From NCBI GenBank assembly GCA_937911445.1, contig CALDQY010000237.1:1-15579 (forward strand): 15,579 nt of DNA. Reading direction: 5' to 3'. How positions within the stretch are numbered: position 1 is the first letter of the stretch; each line of letters begins with the position of its first letter. The position numbers and the translations under genes are program-made. The stretch comes from an uncultured Rhodobiaceae bacterium (GTDB taxonomy: Archaea; Thermoplasmatota; Poseidoniia; Poseidoniales; Poseidoniaceae). The notes beneath the pieces are model-generated. The model did not search any database. It saw only the letters and a list, made by a program, of their open reading frames with translations, and had not been told where the DNA came from. Below, piece by piece: positions 7,563-12,764 of this stretch.

Positions 7563-7967
7563 TCATTGCAAGAATTGGGCAAGTTGAGGTGGCTGCCATC
7601 CTTCTGGTTTCAGCACTTTACCATCCTCTCTGCGTATGACTTTTCCATCAACGAGTTTGGCCATGTTGCTTCGATGTACCTCATTGAAGGCATCATCGTA
7701 GATGTCTTGCATACCGTGATTGATGATGGTTCCAGCGAGGATGTAGCCTATGTCGGCCAGTGCATCAAGAACTTCCACAAGATCGCCTGCTCGAGCGGCT
7801 TCTGCATATTCCTGTACCTCTTCAGTGAGGAGTTTGATTCGCAGTTCGATAAGTTCGTCTGGTCCAAGACCTGGGTCATCGAGTTTCGGAATTTCAAAGG
7901 CTTCATTGAATTCAAGCAAGGACTTGACAATTGGGTTCATGGTTGTGATACAACCGATTGGGTTCAT
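7563..7967 (-). CDS. MazG/HisE-like nucleotide pyrophosphohydrolase
   Basis: 134 residues. The all-alpha NTP pyrophosphatase core is clear: EEVQE (49-53) followed by EVLDALAD (65-72) forms the EExxE...ExxD metal-binding pattern that holds Mg2+ for splitting a nucleotide triphosphate or phosphoribosyl-ATP into monophosphate plus pyrophosphate. EVHRSNMAKL (96-105) and REDGKVLK (113-120) are typical of the phosphoribosyl-ATP pyrophosphohydrolase-like branch. With no his genes nearby, a house-cleaning role on damaged nucleotides is as likely as histidine synthesis. The frame stays open to 8069 but that would run into the permease gene, so the start is ATG 7967 or ATG 7940. The two ATGs sit in a tandem repeat (both encode MNPI). 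A purine-rich GAGAGGGG lies 12 bases before 7967. Confidence 0.88.
   Translation of the reverse strand: MNPIGCITTMNPIVKSLLEFNEAFEIPKLDDPGLGPDELIELRIKLLTEEVQEYAEAARAGDLVEVLDALADIGYILAGTIINHGMQDIYDDAFNEVHRSNMAKLVDGKVIRREDGKVLKPEGWQPPQLAQFLQ
7930..7967 (-). repeat. Duplicated start-codon region with a hairpin between the copies
   Basis: ATGAACCCAAT occurs at 7967-7957 and again at 7940-7930 on the minus strand, exactly 27 bases (9 codons) apart and in frame, so either ATG could start the pyrophosphohydrolase. Between them GGTTGT-ATC-ACAACC (7955-7941) is a perfect 6-base inverted repeat with a 3-base loop. Confidence 0.7.
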
Positions 7968-7986
7968 CAATGTTCCATGCCCCTCT

Positions 7987-8898
7987 CTAGGCTTTTCGTT
8001 GCGTGGTATATTGGAGAACTGAGCGACCGATGAGCACAACTGCAAACATGATGGCTGTGATGAGGGCAATCATCGAACCGCTACCCGTCTCCAATTCAGC
8101 AGAGAAATACAACCCAAGAATGACGGAAACGAGCCCAAACACCTGCGTGAGAATCATGCAACTTCTGAAACTTCGACCAACGAGTTGAGCTGTTGCTGCC
8201 GGTGTTACGAGCAATGCAGTTACGAGTAGCGTTCCTACAACTTGGACCATCGAGACAACGATGGCTGCAACAGCGGCACTAAACCATAGCCCAATCCATC
8301 GGGTGGGGATGCCCTGAACGCGTGCTGCAATCGCATCGATGGTGGTTGCGAGTAACGCATCATGAAGGAAATACAGCGTCACGAGACTGAAGATGGAGAT
8401 GTAGAGGATCATATCAAGATCATCGTAATCGATGAGGAGTAGGTTGCCGAAGAGGTATCCTTCGATATCGGAGGTTATGCCTCCACCCCAGATACGGAGA
8501 ACAACGAGACCAAGTGCGAGCATTCCTGTCAAGAAGATTGCAATCGATGCGTCCCCCGTAAGCAACTCTCGTTCTTGCAATTCGTGAATGATTAATGCTG
8601 CAGTCAAGCTGAAAACAAGAGCATACCATAACGGTGCGGTTGCCCCAAGAACGATACCGACAGCAACACCACCAAAGGAAACGTGTGCAAGGCCGTCACC
8701 CATCAATGCGAGATTTTTCATAAGCAAGAACGAGCCATAGAATCCAGCAACGATCGTTGTCAATATGGCTGCAACGAGTGCCCTTTGGAACATCTCCAAT
8801 TGAAAGAAGGCAGGGAATGTTTCTCCTGGCATTAATGCCCCTAGAGGCTCAAGGACATTGGAGAGAATTTCAACCAAGTGTTCACTCAATTGCATCAT
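7987..8898 (-). CDS. znuB: Zinc/manganese-type ABC transporter permease (ABC-3 family)
   Basis: Membrane channel of the metal importer, 303 residues, with a stretch of hydrophobic segments consistent with 8-9 helices in the cytoplasmic membrane. Family markers: FQRALVAAIL (37-46) at the first helix, MGDGLAHVSFGGVAVG (66-81, the usual 'MGDALSHaalPGiAlG'), GNLLLIDYDDL (151-161), which probably contacts the ATPase, and VGTLLVTALLVTPAATAQL (221-239, nearly invariant in the family). The first 30 residues form an extra amphipathic lead before the usual start. ATG 8898 overlaps the ATPase stop in an ATGA arrangement (8898-8895), so the two are translationally coupled. Metal specificity comes from the binding lipoprotein, not from this subunit. 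The symbol follows the zinc family by similarity. Confidence 0.94.
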   Translation of the reverse strand: MMQLSEHLVEILSNVLEPLGALMPGETFPAFFQLEMFQRALVAAILTTIVAGFYGSFLLMKNLALMGDGLAHVSFGGVAVGIVLGATAPLWYALVFSLTAALIIHELQERELLTGDASIAIFLTGMLALGLVVLRIWGGGITSDIEGYLFGNLLLIDYDDLDMILYISIFSLVTLYFLHDALLATTIDAIAARVQGIPTRWIGLWFSAAVAAIVVSMVQVVGTLLVTALLVTPAATAQLVGRSFRSCMILTQVFGLVSVILGLYFSAELETGSGSMIALITAIMFAVVLIGRSVLQYTTQRKA

Positions 8899-9683
8899 TC
8901 TTCCCCCTTGTGTGCGTGTGAGTGAACGTGCTGTAAGCCAACCAAACCGGCTAATCCACTCAAATCTGGAATATCGCTTGGCGAACCATCGTACTGAATT
9001 TGGCCATCGAGATAGATGACTCTGTGGGCAGATTGTCGAATGGCTGTTAGGTCGTGCGAGACCATCAATAGGGTCTTGTTTTCATTGTGACAGAGGTCAT
9101 CCAAGAGTTTGAGAATACCATTACGTGAGCCTCTGTCAACGTTAACCAACGGTTCGTCAAAAATGAGCAACTCAGCATTGGAAGCGAGCGCTCGACCAAT
9201 AACCGCACGTTGTCGCTGTCCTCCTGAAAGGCGAGCAATGTCCATTTCTGCAAGATCGGCCAAACCGACAAGCTCCAACGCCCTCTCAACGGATTCGTCG
9301 TTCTTTCTCTGTCGAAATGAGAACAAATCGCTGGTTGAAAGGGTGCCCAGGGAAATCAGTTCCCGAACAGTCATGCGCATCTTCGTTGGAATACTTGCTG
9401 CGCTCTGAGAAACCCATCCGACATTACCGTTGAAATTGACGTTCTGCGGATTGTGTCCAAAAACGGTGACACTACCATTTGCTGGCTGCAGGATTCCCAA
9501 GACGGTCAACAGGAATGTGGACTTGCCGCCACCATTTGGGCCGACGATTCCAACGAATTCACCTTTGTTGATCTGCAGGTTCACGTCTTCAAGGACCAAC
9601 TTCCCTGAACGCTTCACGGACAGGTTGGTCGCTTCTAACATGGAAGGAGCCCCGGGGACTCTACTAGATGAAATCGCCTGCAC
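8895..9683 (-). CDS. znuC: Metal ABC transporter ATPase with His-rich tail
   Basis: ATP-hydrolysing subunit that drives the znuB-like permease from the cytoplasmic side. Complete ABC motif set from GTG 9683: Walker A GPNGGGKST (48-56), Q-loop Gln93 (WVSQ), signature LSGGQRQR (152-159), Walker B LLIFDEP (172-178) and switch His210 (VSHD). The last residues, QHVHSHAHKGEE, hold four histidines in seven positions, which could bind the transported metal. GTG 9683 has TGAGG 8 bases upstream. ATG 9641 (14 residues shorter) matches the normal ABC N-terminus but has only a poor site before it, so the start is undecided. The order permease after ATPase with an ATGA overlap is typical for this family. 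Confidence 0.95.
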   Translation of the reverse strand: MQAISSSRVPGAPSMLEATNLSVKRSGKLVLEDVNLQINKGEFVGIVGPNGGGKSTFLLTVLGILQPANGSVTVFGHNPQNVNFNGNVGWVSQSAASIPTKMRMTVRELISLGTLSTSDLFSFRQRKNDESVERALELVGLADLAEMDIARLSGGQRQRAVIGRALASNAELLIFDEPLVNVDRGSRNGILKLLDDLCHNENKTLLMVSHDLTAIRQSAHRVIYLDGQIQYDGSPSDIPDLSGLAGLVGLQHVHSHAHKGEE

Positions 9684-9736
9684 AACAACCGCCTCAAGGC
9701 TTGGTCTTGGAAAGTTTCACAACATTCCAAGAATAT
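9684..9736 (-). promoter_or_regulatory. Spacer before the ATPase gene with a probable ribosome binding site
   Basis: Between the small-protein stop (9737-9739) and the GTG at 9683. On the minus strand TGAGG (9696-9692) precedes the GTG by 8 bases. No terminator hairpin or TATA-like element was seen, so transcription probably continues through. Confidence 0.4.
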
Positions 9737-9841
9737 TCACATGGCACGACGTGCAGTGAGGAACTCAGAAGCAATCTTGTATGCAATGTACAGGAATGTA
9801 CCCCCAACTAAAACGATGGGTAACATGTCAACTGTATGCAT
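9737..9841 (-). CDS. Small single-helix membrane protein (34 residues) within the metal-transporter operon
   Basis: A short ORF from ATG 9841 to TGA 9737-9739, between the binding lipoprotein and the ATPase, in the same direction. It encodes a polar start (MHTVD), one hydrophobic helix of about 15-17 residues (MLPIVLVGGTFLYIAY) containing a GG pair, then an amphipathic end KIASEFLTARRAM with two arginines. By the positive-inside rule the C-terminus would be cytoplasmic. The strongest support is a clear ribosome binding site, GGAGG, 7 bases before the ATG, and a position 29 bases after the lipoprotein stop. Small one-helix proteins often regulate or stabilise transporters, so an accessory subunit of the importer is a reasonable guess. 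I recognise no homolog. Confidence 0.68.
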   Translation of the reverse strand: MHTVDMLPIVLVGGTFLYIAYKIASEFLTARRAM

Positions 9842-9848
9842 ATTCAAT

Positions 9849-9853
9849 CCTCC
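9849..9853 (-). promoter_or_regulatory. Ribosome binding site of the small membrane protein
   Basis: GGAGG on the minus strand (context TTGGAGGATT), 7 bases upstream of ATG 9841. It is the main reason for calling such a short ORF real. Confidence 0.7.
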
Positions 9854-9870
9854 AAATTCAATTCGCCTAA

Positions 9871-12246
9871 TCAGCAGCCCAATCCAGCCTTGAGGCTGTT
9901 GAGGTTCTTCTCCATTAGAGACAGATAGTCGTCATTGGAGTCTTTAGGAGCCAATTCCATCGTGTACAAGGTTTGTACGGTAACAGCGCCGTTGGTTTGA
10001 TCGACGATGCTGTTGACGGCTGTTTCGTCGGTGTATTCTTCGATGAACAAGACCGTGATTGCATCTTCCTCAATCTTCTCAACAACTTCAGCAATGTCTG
10101 CTGCGCTTGGCTCCCCTTCGGGATCAAGTCCGTGAACTGTCACGAACTCGAGGTTGTATCGGTATGCGAGGTAGGAGTATGCGTTGTGGTTTGCTGCAAC
10201 GGTGTTGTTGGTACAAGTGCCGTTTGGTCCAAACGCTGCGTTATAGCCAGCATCAACTTCATCGAGGCTTGCCATGAAGGCATCAGCATTGGTCTGGAAT
10301 GTGTCAGCCAGGTCGGGGAAGGCCGTCTTCATCTCACCAAGAACGAGGGCAACCTGTGCCTTGTATGCAAGCGGATCAAGCCAGCTGTGTGGGTCGTAGG
10401 CCAATGCTTCTTCATCACCGTGGTCATCGTGACCTTCCTCGTCGCCATGGTCGTCATGCGTATCTTCATCGCCGTGGTCATCGTGATCGTCATGGGCGCC
10501 ATGGTCGTGGCCATCATGTCCACCCATGCTGAGAATGTGGAGTTCAACACCTGCTGGAAGAGCGAAACCGTAGTCGCCTTCTTCTTCAACATGGAGGCCA
10601 ATGAATGCGACGCCTTCTTCGTGCTCGTCACCCATCATATCCATGACTCCGCTAAATTCTTCCATGCTGATGTTACCATCTTGGTCTGCATCGTACATAG
10701 CGAACATCATTTCGGTCATGTTGTCATCGTGATCTTCATCGTGTGTTTCATTTTCACCGTGGTCATGGTCATCATGATCGTCTTCATCTGACATCATCAC
10801 TTCCATCATTTCTGAGAACTCATCAACCGTGAGGAGGTCGTTTTCGTCCTCGTCAAAGACGTCGAAGTAGATTTCAGCCATCTCTCCGCCATCGATTGGT
10901 AAGTCTCCTTGCATAGCATCCATAAGTCGGTCAAGTTCGTTTACGTTGAGGTTTTCGTCCTCGTTCATATCAGCCATATGGAAGATAATTTCGAACATTG
11001 CCATTTCGATTTCATGCATTGGGTCGTGTTCGTCATGGTCACCGTGGCCATCATCTGAATCATTTCCTGTGTCATCATCACTGTGATCATGCTCACTGTC
11101 ATGGTCGTGATCTTCATCTTCCATCTCTTCTGCCATGGTGAGGAATTCGTTCAATGAAAGGAGTCCGTCACTATCAGTGTCGAACATTTCAATCATTTCA
11201 TCTGCATCCATGTCATGACCCTCGTCCATCCACATGTGGCCTGCAGCTTCACAATCTTCCTCAGTGGTGTACTCCTCATGGGTTTCGTGAGTATCCTTAT
11301 CATGGCAAGTTTCAGACTCCCAGTGCTCATCATGATCATCTCCATGATCGTCACCGTGATCGTCTCCATCTTCGTCGCCGTGATCGTCGTGTTCCTCACC
11401 ATGGTCATGGTGGTGGTGGTGTGCACCACCCATTGCTGCAATGGCAATGGTGAATGTTTCCATATCCTCTGCTTCGAATTCGAGCATGTATTCGCCTGCT
11501 TTGAGTTCGTAAACTGAGATCGTGGTATCAGTTGGGCAGTCACTTGACGCTGTCAGGGTCTCCTCCGCCTCGATCATGTTGTGATCGCCGTGGTCGTGGT
11601 CATCGTGACCTTCGTGGTCATCATCGCCATGGTCATCGTGATCATCGTGGTCATCATCGCCGTGGTCATCGTGATCATCATCACCATGGTCATCATGGTC
11701 GTCATGGTCATCGTGATGCTCGTCCTCTGGCATGGCGAGGTTGTGAGCTGCATTGTCGCTGTGTATCTCATCTGCGAAGTACATCGACTCTGACAAGATG
11801 TGGACGTCTGTTGTTCCCGGCGCGGAGAGCGAACTGCACAATTGGTCAACGAGCATTCCCTCGTAATCGAGGGCAGTCTGACCAGTAGGCATGGCGTGCG
11901 TGGAAAATGATGGAGGTGCATCATCGCCAAGACTATCCATGGTTGCATCGATCCACGTTTCGAGACCGAGTCCATGATAGAAGAACATGTCAGCGCTTTG
12001 TAGACGAACGAGATCTGCGGCTGATGGTTCATAGTCGTGAACAGGCACGTTTGAAGGTGCCAAAATTTCGACATTCAGTGTATCACCTGCAATCGCCGAA
12101 ACAATTTGTTCGACGTGATATGTCGAAACAATGACAGTTCCTTTGCTTGCTTCATCCTCTACGTCTTCGGTTCCTAGGCAACCAGCGAGACTGGAAAAAA
12201 GTAGGATGCTTGCGGTCAATAATACGTGCATTGTGCTTTTGCGCAT
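9871..12246 (-). CDS. znuA: ZnuA-like metal-binding lipoprotein with four EF-hands and five His/Asp tracts
   Basis: Extracytoplasmic receptor that captures the metal and hands it to the permease. ATG 12246 (791 residues) is preferred over the longer in-frame start at 12279 because GGGAGG lies 3 bases upstream and the product then begins with a lipoprotein signal: MRKS, hydrophobic core, lipobox SLAGC with Cys23. The N-lobe carries VHDYEPSAADLVRLQSADM with ligand His70, then HGLGLETWID. The C-lobe carries DPHSWLDP (His620), AANHNAYSYLAYRYNL (His687) and DYLSLMEKNL. The Asp that is the fourth ligand in Mn-type receptors appears replaced by Tyr (LYTMEL), which favours zinc. Between the lobes about 450 residues are inserted: His/Asp tracts (177-222, 276-308, 380-407, 487-506, 577-609), EF-hand loops (356-367, 426-437, 465-476, 519-530), two beta-rich modules (244-283, 548-583) and a C314...C332 motif. 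Family members are about 300 residues with one short His loop. Confidence 0.94.
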   Translation of the reverse strand: MRKSTMHVLLTASILLFSSLAGCLGTEDVEDEASKGTVIVSTYHVEQIVSAIAGDTLNVEILAPSNVPVHDYEPSAADLVRLQSADMFFYHGLGLETWIDATMDSLGDDAPPSFSTHAMPTGQTALDYEGMLVDQLCSSLSAPGTTDVHILSESMYFADEIHSDNAAHNLAMPEDEHHDDHDDHDDHGDDDHDDHGDDDHDDHDDHGDDDHEGHDDHDHGDHNMIEAEETLTASSDCPTDTTISVYELKAGEYMLEFEAEDMETFTIAIAAMGGAHHHHHDHGEEHDDHGDEDGDDHGDDHGDDHDEHWESETCHDKDTHETHEEYTTEEDCEAAGHMWMDEGHDMDADEMIEMFDTDSDGLLSLNEFLTMAEEMEDEDHDHDSEHDHSDDDTGNDSDDGHGDHDEHDPMHEIEMAMFEIIFHMADMNEDENLNVNELDRLMDAMQGDLPIDGGEMAEIYFDVFDEDENDLLTVDEFSEMMEVMMSDEDDHDDHDHGENETHDEDHDDNMTEMMFAMYDADQDGNISMEEFSGVMDMMGDEHEEGVAFIGLHVEEEGDYGFALPAGVELHILSMGGHDGHDHGAHDDHDDHGDEDTHDDHGDEEGHDDHGDEEALAYDPHSWLDPLAYKAQVALVLGEMKTAFPDLADTFQTNADAFMASLDEVDAGYNAAFGPNGTCTNNTVAANHNAYSYLAYRYNLEFVTVHGLDPEGEPSAADIAEVVEKIEEDAITVLFIEEYTDETAVNSIVDQTNGAVTVQTLYTMELAPKDSNDDYLSLMEKNLNSLKAGLGC
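10420..10518 (-). repeat. His/Asp tract 5 of the metal-binding lipoprotein
   Basis: Residues 577-609, HDGHDHGAHDDHDDHGD then repeats of HDDHGDEE. It ends 11 residues before the C-lobe ligand His620, the place where ordinary ZnuA proteins carry their single short His-rich loop. Confidence 0.9.
10498..10605 (-). repeat. Beta-rich module, copy 2
   Basis: Residues 548-583: FIGLHVEEEGDYGF, then GVELHILSMGG running into HDGHDHG. Similar in order to copy 1 (GEY / GDY, then MGG followed by histidines), which suggests an internal duplication with the EF-hand region between the two copies. Confidence 0.5.
10729..10788 (-). repeat. His/Asp tract 4 of the metal-binding lipoprotein
   Basis: Residues 487-506, DEDDHDDHDHG then ENETHDEDH. 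It separates EF-hand 3 from EF-hand 4. Confidence 0.85.
11026..11109 (-). repeat. His/Asp tract 3 of the metal-binding lipoprotein
   Basis: Residues 380-407, HDHDSEHDHSDDD followed by a Gly/Asp/His stretch. It separates EF-hand 1 from the EF-hand 2/3 pair. Confidence 0.85.
11323..11421 (-). repeat. His/Asp tract 2 of the metal-binding lipoprotein
   Basis: Residues 276-308: five consecutive histidines, then HDHG and repeats of DDHGD, ending before the two-cysteine motif (Cys314, Cys332). Confidence 0.9.
11398..11517 (-). repeat. Beta-rich module, copy 1
   Basis: Residues 244-283: alternating hydrophobic pattern YELKAGEYMLEF, then EDMETFTIAIAAMGG running into HHHHHDHG. Shares the layout 'φxL/V..GxY...(E/V)..xI...MGG-H-rich' with copy 2 at 10498-10605. 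Confidence 0.5.
11581..11718 (-). repeat. His/Asp tract 1 of the metal-binding lipoprotein
   Basis: Low-complexity DNA built from GAT/GAC and CAT/CAC codons, encoding residues 177-222 with a repeating D-D-H-(D-D-H)-G pattern and 15 histidines in 46 residues. It follows the N-lobe directly. Confidence 0.9.
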
Positions 12247-12249
12247 GTG

Positions 12250-12255
12250 CCTCCC
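12250..12255 (-). promoter_or_regulatory. Ribosome binding site of the metal-binding lipoprotein
   Basis: GGGAGG on the minus strand, 3 bases before ATG 12246. It decides the start in favour of the lipoprotein signal peptide over the in-frame codon at 12279. Confidence 0.75.
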
Positions 12256-12267
12256 AGAATTAATACA

Positions 12268-12278
12268 TATATAATACA
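12268..12278 (+). promoter_or_regulatory. TATA-like element for the NikR-like regulator
   Basis: ATATATAATAC on the plus strand. A start about 26 bases downstream would fall near 12297, giving a leader of roughly 38 bases. GAAGGA (12327-12332) just before ATG 12335 could serve as ribosome binding site. The position is inferred. Confidence 0.45.
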
Positions 12279-12281
12279 AGT

Positions 12282-12311
12282 TAATAATTAGGGAATAGAG
12301 AACTATTATTA
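12282..12311. promoter_or_regulatory. Candidate operator TAATAAT-N16-ATTATTA
   Basis: Perfect 7-base inverted repeat: TAATAAT at 12282-12288 and ATTATTA at 12305-12311, spacer 16 bases. The E. coli NikR operator has the same arrangement of half-sites 16 bases apart (GTATGA-N16-TCATAC), but with a different half-site. A smaller symmetry, AATAG-AGAA-CTATT (12294-12307), overlaps it. It covers the TATA candidate of the lipoprotein gene and the predicted start of the regulator transcript, so binding could repress both. In A/T-rich DNA such symmetry can arise by chance. Confidence 0.5.
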
Positions 12312-12313
12312 TC
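12304..12313 (-). promoter_or_regulatory. TATA-like element for the metal-uptake operon
   Basis: ATAATAATAG on the minus strand. A start about 26 bases downstream (near 12283) would leave a leader of about 37 bases that includes the GGGAGG site. The other A/T stretch (12268-12278) is too close to ATG 12246 to leave room for that site. Confidence 0.4.
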
Positions 12314-12334
12314 GTCTACTGAATCCGAAGGAAT

Positions 12335-12757
12335 ATGAGCAGAGTTGTATCATTCAGCGTTGACAATCAATTTGCAGACGAGTTGGACAATCTTGTCCAA
12401 ACATCAGGCTATGATAACCGCAGTCGGTTCCTACGAGATGCGTCACTTCATTTCGCCGAAGAACTTCAACGAGGAAGTATTGATTCAATGGATGAGGATG
12501 TTGAGATTGAAGGCATCCTTGTTGTCTTCTTTCAGCATGGAATCGAGCAAAAATTGCACAACATACGCCACTCGGGTGAAATCACTGTAACGTCATACAG
12601 CCACACGAGCCAATTCAACAATTCGTGCGTGGATATGATGCAAGCGACAGGAACTGCTGGAAATATGAGAAAGGTCATGCAACAACTTCAGAAGACACAA
12701 GACGTAGATCGAGTGACATTCATCCCTGCTCCACTTCGCGATAATGGTTGCTGCTGA
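12335..12757 (+). CDS. NikR-like metal-responsive transcriptional regulator (ribbon-helix-helix + ACT-like domain)
   Basis: 140 residues, the NikR length. Residues 1-45 form a ribbon-helix-helix DNA-binding domain: strand RVVSFSVD, helix FADELDNLVQTSG, then NRSRFLRDASLHFAEEL. Residues about 55-135 match the NikR C-terminal ACT-like metal and tetramer domain. By spacing, E. coli ligands His76, His87 and Cys95 correspond to His79, His90 and Cys98 here (11 and 8 apart in both), but His89 is Ser92. The protein ends in Gly-Cys-Cys. The altered ligand set suggests a metal other than square-planar nickel, perhaps zinc, matching the divergent zinc-type uptake operon. It probably binds the intergenic symmetric site and autoregulates. 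It converges on ubiA with 7 bases between the stops. Confidence 0.86.
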   Translation: MSRVVSFSVDNQFADELDNLVQTSGYDNRSRFLRDASLHFAEELQRGSIDSMDEDVEIEGILVVFFQHGIEQKLHNIRHSGEITVTSYSHTSQFNNSCVDMMQATGTAGNMRKVMQQLQKTQDVDRVTFIPAPLRDNGCC

Positions 12758-12764
12758 AAAGTAA

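Larger units (their letters stand above)
10657..11181 (-). other. Region encoding four EF-hand calcium loops
   Basis: Four 12-residue loops with calcium ligands at positions 1, 3, 5 and 12. Loop 1 (bases 11146-11181): DTDSDGLLSLNE. Loop 2 (10936-10971): DMNEDENLNVNE. Loop 3 (10819-10854): DEDENDLLTVDE. Loop 4 (10657-10692): DADQDGNISMEE. Each is preceded and followed by a Met/Glu-rich helix (for example EMIEMF before and FLTMAEEM after). Loops 2 and 3 are adjacent, like a normal EF pair; loops 1 and 4 are set off by His/Asp tracts and may pair with each other. Loops 2 and 3 lack the usual Gly at position 6 but keep the chelating residues. Confidence 0.88.
12247..12334. promoter_or_regulatory. 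Shared divergent control region of the metal-uptake operon and its NikR-like regulator
   Basis: 88 bases, very A/T-rich compared with the surrounding genes. It contains ribosome binding sites for both genes, two TATA-like elements and a symmetric operator candidate, so both transcription units could be controlled from one bound repressor. Confidence 0.75.

Noticed and set aside
7968..8069. A longer N-terminus of the pyrophosphohydrolase starting at 8069
   Set aside because: It would overlap the permease gene by about 80 bases, and the first 34 residues do not fit the family.
9973..10791. A 272-codon plus-strand ORF rich in Val, Ile and Met opposite the lipoprotein gene
   Set aside because: It is the antisense of His/Asp codons (CAT/GAT read backwards give ATG/ATC), so its hydrophobic look is a by-product. 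It has no ribosome binding site, and the minus-strand frame has clear domains.
10420..11718. Short regular repeats that might suggest a CRISPR array or satellite
   Set aside because: There are no unique spacers of constant length and the repeats keep the reading frame. They are protein-coding His/Asp tracts.
11581..11793. A plus-strand ORF that looks like a hydrophobic membrane segment opposite His/Asp tract 1
   Set aside because: Same cause: antisense of a GAT/CAT repeat. The repeats encode a consistent DDH pattern only on the minus strand.
12247..12279. An 11-residue longer lipoprotein start at 12279
   Set aside because: It would put MYYICINSGRH before the signal peptide and read through the GGGAGG site that fits ATG 12246.
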